A stretch of DNA of 64,000 nt from an uncultured Bacteroidia bacterium. GTDB taxonomy: Bacteria; Bacteroidota; Bacteroidia; Bacteroidales; UBA932. The stretch spans positions 1-64,000 of the forward strand of contig CADAJF010000004.1 of NCBI GenBank assembly GCA_902788175.1, in the 5' to 3' direction. Each line of letters opens with the position of its first letter. Position 1 is the first letter of the stretch. Below, one piece after another: positions 9,064 to 17,375 of the stretch. Under the pieces are notes generated by a model that had not been told where the DNA came from, searched no databases, and saw only the letters and a list, made by a program, of their open reading frames with translations. The position numbers and the translations under genes were made by a program.

Positions 9064-10440
9064 ATGAATAGAAGCTTTTTTCTGACGATAGCCGCCCTGC
9101 TCTGCTGCCTGAGCCTCAGCGCCCAGAAATACAAAGGCGTAGTGGACAAGACCATCGCCGTGGTGGGCGGGGAAACCATCCTCCTCTCAGACCTGGAATC
9201 AGAGGTACAGCAGATGCGCGCCAGCGGCGCCTCCTCGGACAAAGACGTGCGCTGCGAAGTGCTGGAAGCCATGCTGGACGCCAAACTCTACCTCATGCAG
9301 GCCCGCCTGGACTCCCTCTCCGTGAACCAGGATATGGTGGACGGGAACCTCACCCAGCGCATGGACTGGTTCCGCACCCAGCTGGGCGGCGACGAAGAGA
9401 TGGAAAAATACTTTGGCAAGCCCCTTTACAAGCTGCGCCAGGAATGGCAGAAAGCACTTGAGGAGCAAAGCCTTATAGAGCAGGAGCGGATGCAGGTGGC
9501 CGGAAATATCCCGGAAGTGACCCCCTACGATGTCAAAAAGTACATAGAGGCCACGGACCCGGAAGACCTTCCCGTAGTCCCGGTCAAGTACCAGCTTAGC
9601 CAGGTTTGCCTGTACCCGGACCGCGCCAAGGCTGCCCTTGCGGTGAAAGAGAAGCTCCTGAGCCTGCGGGAAAGAATCATGAACGGGGAGAAGTTCGCCA
9701 CCCTGGCCCGTATTTATTCCGAAGACCCGGGCAGCGCCCGCCGCGGCGGGGAACTGGGCCTGGCGTCCCGCTCCATCTTCTGGCCCGCCTTCTCGGATGC
9801 CGCCATGGCCCTCAGGCCCGGCACCATTTCCCAGATAGTGGAAACCCCGGACGGCTTCCACATCATCGAAGTCATCGAGAAAAAAGGCGACATGTTCAAC
9901 GCCCGCCACATCCTCATCAAGCCCCAGTACACAGGGGAGGACAGGGAAACGGCCTTCCACAAGCTGGACAGCATCCGCACCAAGATCCAGGAAGGGGAAA
10001 TAGCCTTCGAGATGGCCGCCCGCTTCTTCTCCGAGGACCCGGCCACCCGCACCAACGGCGGCCAGATGTCGGACCCTTCCACCGGCTCTTCCTACTTTGA
10101 GATAGACCAGTTGAAGCCGGCCGACTACACCGCCATCAAGGACCTCCAGGTGGGTGACATCTCGGAGCCCGTGGAGTCCCAGGACAACGAAGGCTACCTG
10201 CAGGGCCGCAGCGGCAACCTCATCTACAAGATTATCCGCGTGGACAAGATCCTGCCCGCCCACACCGCCACCTTCGAGAACGACTACACCGAAATCCTGG
10301 ACAAGGTGCGCATGGACAAGCAAATGGAGGCCCTGGATGCCTTCCTGAACCAAAAGGTGAAAAACACCTACATCATCATCGACCCGCTTTTCTCCGAATG
10401 CGAGTTCTCGCGGGAGGCCTGGAACCAGCTTAAACAGTAG
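9064..10440 (+). CDS. SurA-like periplasmic peptidyl-prolyl isomerase
   Basis: This 458-residue protein has a signal peptide (MNRSFFLTIAALLCCLSLSA) and then a SurA N-terminal domain (VDKTIAVVGGETILLSDLES). Two parvulin-type segments follow: one around residues 180-285 (FATLARIYSEDPGSARRGGE, SQIVETPDGFHIIEV) and one around 290-405 (ARHILIKPQ, FSEDPATRTNGGQ). This is the SurA plan: chaperone domain plus two rotamase domains, acting on outer membrane proteins in transit. The start is the ATG at 9064; upstream in-frame codons would hide the signal peptide. It is followed two bases later by the OstA-like gene. Confidence 0.9.
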   Translation: MNRSFFLTIAALLCCLSLSAQKYKGVVDKTIAVVGGETILLSDLESEVQQMRASGASSDKDVRCEVLEAMLDAKLYLMQARLDSLSVNQDMVDGNLTQRMDWFRTQLGGDEEMEKYFGKPLYKLRQEWQKALEEQSLIEQERMQVAGNIPEVTPYDVKKYIEATDPEDLPVVPVKYQLSQVCLYPDRAKAALAVKEKLLSLRERIMNGEKFATLARIYSEDPGSARRGGELGLASRSIFWPAFSDAAMALRPGTISQIVETPDGFHIIEVIEKKGDMFNARHILIKPQYTGEDRETAFHKLDSIRTKIQEGEIAFEMAARFFSEDPATRTNGGQMSDPSTGSSYFEIDQLKPADYTAIKDLQVGDISEPVESQDNEGYLQGRSGNLIYKIIRVDKILPAHTATFENDYTEILDKVRMDKQMEALDAFLNQKVKNTYIIIDPLFSECEFSREAWNQLKQ

Positions 10441-10442
10441 CT

Positions 10443-13154
10443 GTGCACCGCCTGGCCGCTTATATCCTCCTGACCTTGGGGACGCTGTTTGCGGCGTCCG
10501 CCCCGCTTGCAGCCCAGCAGGGGCAGCAGGACGACAAAGTCAAGCTCCTGAGCGCCCAGAGCGCCCATCTGCTGGAGGTGAACGGAGAGAATTTCCGCAA
10601 AGTGATAGGCCCGGCCAAGTTCTTCCACAACAACACTTACCTCCTGTGCGACACCGCCCTCTGGAACGTCAATACCAATATCATTGACGCTGTGGGCAAC
10701 GTGCGCATTATCCAGGACCAGACCCAGCTGAGCAGTGCCACCCTGCAGTACGTGGTGGACGACAACATGGCCCGTTTCCGCGGCTCGCTGGTGCAGCTGG
10801 AAGACAAGGACAAGAACATCCTGCGCACCCGCTACCTGGACTACAACACCAAGGATTCCGTGGCCATTTTCCAGGGCGGCGGCGCCATGCGGGACAAAGA
10901 CGGCCAGGTCATCGAAAGCCTTTACGGCACCTACGACTCCAAGGCCCGCCTCTTTGTGTTCAACGACCAGGTGAACATGTACCTGGACACCACTTTTGTG
11001 AAAACATCGCGCCTGGAGTACCGCAGCGACCTTTCCACCGCCTACTTTGGCTACGGCACCGACATGTGGCAGGACGACAAGATGCTCAGCGCCCACGACG
11101 GCTGGTACGACCGGGGCCGAGAGCTCTTCTTCTTCCGCCGCAAGGTGCACGTCCTCACCAAGGACCAGGAAACCTGGGCCGATACCCTCTACTACTACCG
11201 GGACATCAAGGACGCGGACCTTCGGGGCAACGTGGAAATCATGGATACCACCCGCAACGTGTATGCGCTGGCGGGGCGTTTCCAGTACATGGATTCGCTC
11301 TCGCAGGTGCGCATGACGCGGGAGCCCGCCGTCATGTCCATAAGCGACGAAAAAGGCGTCCGCGACACCCTCTACGTGGGGGCCGATACCCTCCTGATGC
11401 GGGGCATCCAGCGCTGCGACGTGCCGGAGCCCTGGGTGAAGGATGCAGAAAAACGCCTGGGCGACGTAAGCGGGGACCCTATCATGGAATACCGCCGGAA
11501 AGCGGCCGAGGAAGCTGCCAAGGCCGCAGAAGAAGCCGCCAAAAACGACCCCAACCGCCCGCCGGATCCGCCCAACAAGGGGAAAGGCGCGAAGGGCGCC
11601 TCCGAGGAGCAGCCCCCGGCAGAAACGCCGCCCGCAGAGCCCCCGGCAGAAGAACCCCCGGCAGAAGAGCCCCCGCCGCCCCCGGAACCGCCTGCAGCAC
11701 AGCCGGACAGCCTGGCGGTGCTACCGCCACTGGACTCCCTGAAAGCTGCCCCTACAGACAGCCTGAAGGCGGCGTTGCCGGCCCTGGACAGCCTGAAATC
11801 GGCCCCCAGGGATAGTCTGAAGGCACTTCAGGAAAAGAAGCTGGACCTGCCGGACAGCCTGGGAGGCGGCGCTGCACCGCCGGACAGCATCGCCCCGCCA
11901 AAGGATACCACCAAGGTCAATTTCATCTGGGGCCATAAGCGGGTACGCCTTTTCCGCCGCAAGATGCAGATGTCGGCAGACTCCCTCATGTACACGGACC
12001 TGGACTCGCTGGTGCGCGTGTACCAGAACCCCATCTTCTTCAGCGACGGCAACAGGCAGTACGCCGCCGACAGCATCTACATGGTCATCAAGGACAAGCA
12101 GATGCAGAAAGCCCACCTGCTCTCCAACGCCTTCATCACCATCGAGGAAGCCCCCAAGAGCTATGACCAGATCCGCGGCGCGGAGATGGTGGCGTACTTT
12201 GACTCCACCTCCTCCCTCACCCGTTTTGACGCGCTGGGCGGCGCTTCCTCCATCTTCTACCTGGAAGAGAACGGCGCGCTGGCCACGGTGAACAAAGTGG
12301 ACGCCAAGATGATGTACGCCATCTTCCAGGACGGGGAACTGGACCGCATCCACTACTACGAGAACCCCAAGAACGACGGCTACCCCTCCGTCCAGATGCC
12401 CGAGGATGAACGCACCCTGAAGGGCTTCCGCTGGGAGCCGGAAAAACGGCCCTCGTCGCCGCGGGATGTCACTTCGCTTGTTCCCCGGCCCAGCGAGCGC
12501 CTCTCCTACTTGGCCCGTCCGCACACGGAATTCAAGCAGACCCAGGACTACTTCCCGGGCCACATCAAGAAAATTTACCGCGAGATTGCCATCCGCGACT
12601 CCCTGCAGGTGGTGCGGGAAAGAAAGCGCAATCGGGAGCGGGATTCCCTGGCCCGCGCTGCGGCCGATACCCTCTCCCTGGCAGACAGCCTGGCGGTTCC
12701 CCGGGACAGCCTGAAGGGCGTGTTGGACAGCCTTAAAACGCCCCTGGATAGCCTGAAAGTGCCGCTGGATAGCCTCCGGGGGGCATTGGACAGCCTGGCG
12801 GTAGCGGCAGACAGCCTCTCCACCGCCCCTGCAGACAGCAGCCTGACGGCCCCTTCCCCGCAGCTGACGGAAAAGGAAATCAAGGCCCGGGAGAAAGCGG
12901 AAAGGGATGCCCAAAAGGAGCGCGAAAAACAGGAGCGCCAGGCCGCCCGCGAAGCCAAATGGGCCGAGGAAGACCGCATCTACGAGGAAAAACAGGCCGC
13001 CAAGGCCCAGCGCAAGCTGGACAAGGAACGGGCCAAGAAACTCAAGCTGCTGCGCAAGCTGGAGAAGAAGGCCCAGCGGGAACGTCTCCTCTTTGAACGT
13101 TACCTGGAGCGCGAGCGCAAAAAGGAATTGAAATTGAAAAACATAAGCGAATGA
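10443..13154 (+). CDS. OstA-like periplasmic protein with long DSL-repeat linker and charged tail
   Basis: The 903-residue protein starts with GTG two bases after surA and has a signal peptide ending near APLAAQ. Residues about 30-345 and 490-670 carry OstA/LptA-like beta strands (LCDTALWNVNTNIIDAVGNV, LRGNVEIMDTTRN, ADSLMYTDLDSLVRVYQNP). Such domains bind lipopolysaccharide in transport proteins. Residues about 348-490 are a Pro/Glu/Ala linker with repeated DSLK motifs. A second DSL block (about 733-803) is followed by a Lys/Glu/Arg helix to the end. Both low-complexity blocks make it far longer than OstA-like relatives as I know them. The surA and galE neighbours fit envelope assembly. Confidence 0.8.
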   Translation: MHRLAAYILLTLGTLFAASAPLAAQQGQQDDKVKLLSAQSAHLLEVNGENFRKVIGPAKFFHNNTYLLCDTALWNVNTNIIDAVGNVRIIQDQTQLSSATLQYVVDDNMARFRGSLVQLEDKDKNILRTRYLDYNTKDSVAIFQGGGAMRDKDGQVIESLYGTYDSKARLFVFNDQVNMYLDTTFVKTSRLEYRSDLSTAYFGYGTDMWQDDKMLSAHDGWYDRGRELFFFRRKVHVLTKDQETWADTLYYYRDIKDADLRGNVEIMDTTRNVYALAGRFQYMDSLSQVRMTREPAVMSISDEKGVRDTLYVGADTLLMRGIQRCDVPEPWVKDAEKRLGDVSGDPIMEYRRKAAEEAAKAAEEAAKNDPNRPPDPPNKGKGAKGASEEQPPAETPPAEPPAEEPPAEEPPPPPEPPAAQPDSLAVLPPLDSLKAAPTDSLKAALPALDSLKSAPRDSLKALQEKKLDLPDSLGGGAAPPDSIAPPKDTTKVNFIWGHKRVRLFRRKMQMSADSLMYTDLDSLVRVYQNPIFFSDGNRQYAADSIYMVIKDKQMQKAHLLSNAFITIEEAPKSYDQIRGAEMVAYFDSTSSLTRFDALGGASSIFYLEENGALATVNKVDAKMMYAIFQDGELDRIHYYENPKNDGYPSVQMPEDERTLKGFRWEPEKRPSSPRDVTSLVPRPSERLSYLARPHTEFKQTQDYFPGHIKKIYREIAIRDSLQVVRERKRNRERDSLARAAADTLSLADSLAVPRDSLKGVLDSLKTPLDSLKVPLDSLRGALDSLAVAADSLSTAPADSSLTAPSPQLTEKEIKAREKAERDAQKEREKQERQAAREAKWAEEDRIYEEKQAAKAQRKLDKERAKKLKLLRKLEKKAQRERLLFERYLERERKKELKLKNISE

Positions 13155-14179
13155 AAAAGACTGTTCTGGTATCGGGCGGGGCCGGATTCATCGGCAGCCA
13201 TGTAACGGTAGAACTGCTGGAAGCCGGCTACGAGGTAGTGGTGGCCGACAATTTCTCCAACTGCGACCGCACCTGCTTCGAGGGCGTGAAGAAAATCACT
13301 GGCCGGGAAGACCTTCCCCTGGAAGTGGTGGATTTCTGCGACATGGAGGCCGTACGAGCCCTTTTTGCCAAGTATCCCATTGACGCGGTGATTCACTTTG
13401 CCGCCTTCAAGGCCGTGGGAGAATCCGTGGCCAAGCCCCTCATGTACTACAAGAACAACCTGGTAAGCTTTCTCAACGTACTGGAGGTAGCCCAGGAGAA
13501 GGGCGGGTGCAATGTGCTCTTCTCTTCATCGGCCACGGTCTATGGGGAGCCGGATGCCGTGCCCGTGACGGAGGCTACCCCGCGAAAGCCCGCTACGTCG
13601 CCCTACGGCAACACCAAGTCCATGTGCGAGGATATCCTGCGGGACACCGTAAAGGCCACCGAGGGTGCCGTCAAGGGCATCCTGCTGCGCTATTTCAATC
13701 CTATCGGCGCCCATCCCAGCGCCCTGATCGGGGAGCTTCCGCGCGGAGTGCCCAACAACCTGGTGCCTTTCATCACGCAAACGGCTATAGGCAAGCGCGA
13801 AGTGCTGAGCATCTTCGGCAACGACTACCCCACCCCGGACGGCACCTGCCTGCGGGATTACATTGACATTGTGGACCTTGCACGGGCGCATGTGTTTGCC
13901 GTCACGCGCATGGTGGAGGGAAAGATGGCCCAGCCCTGCGAGGTCTTCAACGTGGGCACAGGCCGCCCTGTAAGCGTGCTGGAGCTGGTGAATGCCTTCG
14001 AGAAAGTGAACGGCGTAAAGCTCAATTACAAGTTTGCTCCCCGCCGCCCCGGAGACGTCACCGCCATCTGGGCAGACCCTGGCCTGGCCAACACCGTCCT
14101 GGGCTGGAAAGCCACCCGCACAGTGGAGCAGACCCTGGCCGCAGCCTGGGCCTGGGAAAAACACCTGGCCGGGAAATAA
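13151..14179 (+). CDS. galE: UDP-glucose 4-epimerase
   Basis: This 342-residue enzyme interconverts UDP-glucose and UDP-galactose. The Rossmann NAD motif GGAGFIG is at residues 9-15. The SDR catalytic set is present: SSSATVYG, then Y152-G-N-T-K156. LRYFNPIGAHPS and RDYIDIVDLARAH are characteristic of GalE. The ATG overlaps the stop of the OstA-like gene in an ATGA, so translation is probably coupled. It could supply sugar for surface glycans, including the glycosylation module that converges on it from the minus strand. Confidence 0.95.
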   Translation: MKKTVLVSGGAGFIGSHVTVELLEAGYEVVVADNFSNCDRTCFEGVKKITGREDLPLEVVDFCDMEAVRALFAKYPIDAVIHFAAFKAVGESVAKPLMYYKNNLVSFLNVLEVAQEKGGCNVLFSSSATVYGEPDAVPVTEATPRKPATSPYGNTKSMCEDILRDTVKATEGAVKGILLRYFNPIGAHPSALIGELPRGVPNNLVPFITQTAIGKREVLSIFGNDYPTPDGTCLRDYIDIVDLARAHVFAVTRMVEGKMAQPCEVFNVGTGRPVSVLELVNAFEKVNGVKLNYKFAPRRPGDVTAIWADPGLANTVLGWKATRTVEQTLAAAWAWEKHLAGK

Positions 14180-14180
14180 G

Positions 14181-15824
14181 CTACTCTTTAGGACGGCGCA
14201 AGTAGAAGCGGAAACCGGGGCGGCGTTCCAGGAAGACGGCGTCGGGGACGTCCTGCTCCAGGCGGGTCACTTCGGCCGGAATGTCCTTCACCACAAAGTA
14301 GCAGGGCTTGTCAATGGGGCCCTGGCTTAGCCATTGGAAATCCTCGCAGGTGTTGCCCGGCTGCCGGTCTGTGTAGAAATACTGCGCGTAGCTTTTGAAG
14401 TAGGCCGGCTGCACGTAGCAGTCTTCCCCCTTCCGTTCCTCATAAAAGTCCAGGGCCGATGCCTGGCTGTACTTCTCCACCTCGGGGACGGCACAGAAGA
14501 GCGCTGTCATCAGAAACAGGATGTTGCCCACCGCCAGCGGCAGGAAGGAGGAGAGAGTCCTCTGGCGGGGGAAGCGCACGCAGAACCAGATGGTCATGCC
14601 CAGCAGAATCGCGCCCAGAAAAGGCTCGAAGCCTATCCAGGAAGACTCCGCGTCCATGCAGCTCACGGCAAAGGGGTCCGCCACCATGGGGGCCAGCTTG
14701 TCTTTCCAGCGGTCAAAGAGCGTGAGGGCCGTAAAGGCAAGGCCGAAAACGGCCGCCGTGGCTATCAGGGACGTCTTGTGCCACCACTTGAAGCGGATTC
14801 TTCCGTCTATCATGCGGGAGGCGGCCCAGGCGGCCAGATAAGTGAGCGGGAAGTAGCAGAAGGAGGAATAATGGATAATCTTGGTGCGCACGATGCTGAA
14901 GAGGATGAGCACCACCCAGAAGGAGACCATCATCCAGCGGAAGAGGTCCTTGTTGCGGCTGTCGTGCTCCTGCTCCAGGACCCCTCGGCGGAAGGTGGAA
15001 AGAGCCAGGAAAGAGGCCGGGGTAACGCCAAACAGCAGAATCACAAAGTGGTAGAGCGGGAAGCCCCCGTGACCGGCGTCCTGCGTCTGGAAAAGGCGCA
15101 CCTGGTATTCCAGGAAGTCCTGGATCACTTCCCCGTGGCCCGTTGCCAGGAGGGCCAGGAACCAGGCGCCGCCGGAAAGGGCGAGGGTGAGCAGGTACAC
15201 CAGGACATCGGCCCAGCGGAAGCTGAAGCGGAAGCCGCGGAAGACCAGCCAACCCGCGAAGGTGAGGGCAAAAATCAGGAAGCCCACCGGGCCCTTGGTA
15301 AGCACCGCAAGCCCCGTAAACAGGCCGCTCAGCGCCGCGTGGCGCGTTTGCATCGTGTCATCGTAGCGGGAGAAAAAGTAGATGCCCAGGAAGATGAAAT
15401 AGTTGAACCAGGGGTCTATGATGCCGCTTTTGAAATAGATGAAAGGCAGGAAGGAAATGGCATAAAGGCCTGCCCAGAGAATCCCGAAGCGCAGGTTCTC
15501 GCTCTTGAGCCCGCAGTGGAAAAGGGTAAGGAGCGTGACCACGCCCATCACGGCGTTGGGGAAGCGGGCGGCGAACTCGTTCACGCCAAAAAGCTTCATG
15601 CTCAGGGCCTGCGCCCAGATAAAGAGCGGCGGCTTCTCCCAGAAGGAGATGTAATTGATCTGGACATTGAACCAGTCACCGGTAACCAGCATCTCGCGGG
15701 CGCTCTCGGCGAAGTTGATCTCGTCCCAGTCAAAAAGGCGCACGCCGCCTATCCCCGTCAAAAACAGCAGGGAACCCAGCACAATGATGATGCCGTCTAT
15801 CAGCCGGACCTTGTTACTATTCAT
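14181..15824 (-). CDS. ArnT-like glycosyltransferase (GT39/GT83 family membrane protein)
   Basis: This 547-residue integral membrane protein transfers sugars from polyprenyl-phosphate donors in its family. The N-terminal periplasmic loop FDWDEINFAESAREML contains the DE motif typical of ArnT/PMT enzymes, followed by FWEKPPLFIWAQAL and about twelve hydrophobic segments (for example FLPFIYFKSGIIDPWFNYFI). The C-terminal third is a soluble periplasmic domain. The start at MNSNKVRLIDG is chosen because it overlaps the GtrA stop in an ATGA. With GtrA and the GT2 gene it forms a lipid-linked sugar donor, flippase and transferase set. The acceptor (lipid A, O-antigen or other glycan) is unknown. Confidence 0.85.
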   Translation of the reverse strand: MNSNKVRLIDGIIIVLGSLLFLTGIGGVRLFDWDEINFAESAREMLVTGDWFNVQINYISFWEKPPLFIWAQALSMKLFGVNEFAARFPNAVMGVVTLLTLFHCGLKSENLRFGILWAGLYAISFLPFIYFKSGIIDPWFNYFIFLGIYFFSRYDDTMQTRHAALSGLFTGLAVLTKGPVGFLIFALTFAGWLVFRGFRFSFRWADVLVYLLTLALSGGAWFLALLATGHGEVIQDFLEYQVRLFQTQDAGHGGFPLYHFVILLFGVTPASFLALSTFRRGVLEQEHDSRNKDLFRWMMVSFWVVLILFSIVRTKIIHYSSFCYFPLTYLAAWAASRMIDGRIRFKWWHKTSLIATAAVFGLAFTALTLFDRWKDKLAPMVADPFAVSCMDAESSWIGFEPFLGAILLGMTIWFCVRFPRQRTLSSFLPLAVGNILFLMTALFCAVPEVEKYSQASALDFYEERKGEDCYVQPAYFKSYAQYFYTDRQPGNTCEDFQWLSQGPIDKPCYFVVKDIPAEVTRLEQDVPDAVFLERRPGFRFYLRRPKE

Positions 15825-16249
15825 CGGAAAAGAAGGAGTTTTTTGGCGGCGAAGTTCCAGATGAACACCAGCGCCGTGGTTATCAGTTTGGAAGGCAGGT
15901 AGTGAAGCCCGGCCCGGGAGGCAAAAAGCCACATCATCAGTTCCGTAAGCGCCAGGCCTGTCACGCCGATCAGCACAAAGACCGTCACCTCCACCGTGCG
16001 GTTGCTGACGCTGCGCTTGTCAAAGACCCAGCGGATACTGAAAAGGTAGGTGATCAGCAGCCCGACGGAAAAGGCGATAGCGGTCCACAGGAGCAGGTAC
16101 TTGCTGCCGAAGACTTCCGTCAGGAGGGTGAGCAGGGCTGTATCGGCCAGAAAAGCCGTTCCGCCGCTTATCAGGTAGCGGAAGGCCTGGATGCGGAGGT
16201 CTCCGCTGGGGCCCTTGAGCAGTTTTTCTATGAAGGCCGGCAGCTTCAT
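15821..16249 (-). CDS. GtrA-family membrane protein (putative lipid-linked sugar flippase)
   Basis: This 142-residue protein has four membrane segments (residues about 22-45, 50-72, 85-105, 118-140) and the GtrA-family pattern AFRYLISGGTAFLADTALL near the N terminus and a K-rich end (NFAAKKLLLF). GtrA proteins are thought to flip bactoprenol-linked glucose across the inner membrane. The ATG at 16247-16249 overlaps the GT2 stop, and its own stop overlaps the start of the ArnT-like gene, so all three are translationally coupled. Confidence 0.88.
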   Translation of the reverse strand: MKLPAFIEKLLKGPSGDLRIQAFRYLISGGTAFLADTALLTLLTEVFGSKYLLLWTAIAFSVGLLITYLFSIRWVFDKRSVSNRTVEVTVFVLIGVTGLALTELMMWLFASRAGLHYLPSKLITTALVFIWNFAAKKLLLFR

Positions 16250-16989
16250 GCAGGGAAAAGGGCACTCCGCATCAGCTTCCACTTGCAAAGCCTGTAGAGC
16301 AGCGAGACGCGCAGCACGCCCAGTCCGTAAATAGTGCTGCGTTTGAGGCTGATGGAGGATGCGTCGTCGAAGTACTTGGTGGGGCAGGTGACCTCCCCTA
16401 TCTCGTAGCCTGCCCAGAAAATCTGGGCGGCCATCTCGTTGTCCAGGATAAAGTCGTCCGAGCACTGGTGGTAGTCCACTTTCCGCAGGACCTCTGCGCT
16501 GAAGGCGCGGTAACCGGTATGATACTCAGAGAGTTTCTGGTTCATGAGGACGTTCTGGAAGAAGGTGAGGCTGCGGTTGGCGATGTACTTGACCAGCGGC
16601 ATGCCGCCTTTGCGGGCGCCTTTTCCCAGGATACGGGAACCGAAAACCACGGGATACACGCCGTTGGCGATGATATAGGCCATGGCCTCTATGAGCTTGG
16701 GGGTGTATTGGTAGTCCGGGTGCAGCATGATCACAATGTCCGCTCCCAGTTCCAGGGCGCGGTCATAGCAGGTTTTCTGGTTGCCGCCGTAGCCTCTGTT
16801 CCGGGGATGGATAAGGACTTCCCGAATGCCCAGTTCGCGGGCTTTGCGGACGGTGGAGTCGCGGCTGCAATCGTCGGTGAGGATGACCTCGTCCACAACA
16901 TCCATGGGAATCTCCATGTATGTTTGCTCCAGGGTCTTTTCTGCGTTGTACGCAGGCATTACCACCACTATTTTCTTTCCGTGTATCAT
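16246..16989 (-). CDS. family 2 glycosyltransferase (polyprenyl-phosphate sugar synthase type)
   Basis: The 247-residue protein has the GT-A fold: KKIVVVMPAYNAEKTL at the N terminus, the nucleotide-sugar segment EVILTDDCSRDST, and a D-x-D-like MLHPDYQYTP. It lacks the two C-terminal membrane helices of GtrB, so it resembles soluble dolichol-phosphate-mannose-synthase types. As first gene of the GT2/gtrA/ArnT-like operon it probably charges a polyprenyl phosphate with a sugar. The start (MIHGKKIVV) sits 22 bases after a -7 box. A longer reading frame upstream would cross that promoter. Confidence 0.87.
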   Translation of the reverse strand: MIHGKKIVVVMPAYNAEKTLEQTYMEIPMDVVDEVILTDDCSRDSTVRKARELGIREVLIHPRNRGYGGNQKTCYDRALELGADIVIMLHPDYQYTPKLIEAMAYIIANGVYPVVFGSRILGKGARKGGMPLVKYIANRSLTFFQNVLMNQKLSEYHTGYRAFSAEVLRKVDYHQCSDDFILDNEMAAQIFWAGYEIGEVTCPTKYFDDASSISLKRSTIYGLGVLRVSLLYRLCKWKLMRSALFPA

Positions 16990-17011
16990 GCGCGCTCGTT
17001 CAAAAACCTCG

Positions 17012-17019
17012 CAAAGGTA
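17012..17019 (-). promoter_or_regulatory. promoter of the GT2-gtrA-ArnT-like operon (TACCTTTG)
   Basis: On the minus strand TACCTTTG matches TAnnTTTG. A TTG (plus-strand CAA at 17041-17043) lies 21 bases upstream, fitting the -33 element. The ATG of the GT2 gene follows 22 bases downstream. Confidence 0.6.
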
Positions 17020-17125
17020 CACATTTCCGGCCGATTTTCCCAATCCCCGACTGCCGTGGACCGTGAGGAGCACACCTGGCCCGGCGGGGTGTGTTTTGGG
17101 GTGCGGAAAGACGTAAAAATGTCAC

Positions 17126-17166
17126 TTTTTGCAGATTTGAGACATTTTTTTGCAAATTTGAGACAT
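17126..17166 (+). promoter_or_regulatory. phased direct repeats upstream of the first micropeptide gene
   Basis: The 15-base word GCARATTTGAGACAT occurs at 17131-17145 and again at 17152-17166, exactly 21 bp (two helical turns) apart, each preceded by a T run. The position just upstream of the TATTTTTG -7 box is that expected of an activator. Pairs of direct repeats two turns apart are the pattern bound by LytTR-type regulators, but the link is inference. Confidence 0.55.
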
Positions 17167-17185
17167 CCATTTGTCCGAGAGGGGG

Positions 17186-17193
17186 TATTTTTG
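17186..17193 (+). promoter_or_regulatory. -7 box TATTTTTG before micropeptide 1
   Basis: TATTTTTG fits TAnnTTTG and lies 35 bases before the ATG at 17229. No TTG is found 19-22 bases upstream; the nearest sequence there is the end of the second direct repeat, consistent with activator dependence. Confidence 0.5.
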
Positions 17194-17228
17194 CGGGAGA
17201 AATTGATTTTTTACGCCATCTTTTAATT

Positions 17229-17357
17229 ATGCGAACAGAGAAAGAAATCTACCGTACACCGGAGAGTGTAGCGGTGGCAATCAGGCCAGAAAGTTGCATT
17301 CTTCAATTGAGTGATCCGGATGATTACATCCCCGGCGGCGATCCGTTTAATCCATAA
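17229..17357 (+). CDS. micropeptide of the Y-x-x-P family, copy 1 (most divergent)
   Basis: The 42-codon frame reads MRTEKEIYRTPES, then VAVAIRPESCILQLSDPDDY, ending GGDPFNP. It keeps the family plan seen at 23754, 50496 and 63857: a charged start, Y-x-x-P at residues 8-11, an alternating V/I stretch, a Cys at residue 23 and a variable acidic tail. It has no signal peptide. It lies 18 bases before a lipoprotein gene on the same strand. Function is unknown. Recurrence of the pairing makes a real gene likely, although this copy has the weakest match. Confidence 0.7.
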   Translation: MRTEKEIYRTPESVAVAIRPESCILQLSDPDDYIPGGDPFNP

Positions 17358-17375
17358 TGAAGGGAGGACAAAGTA

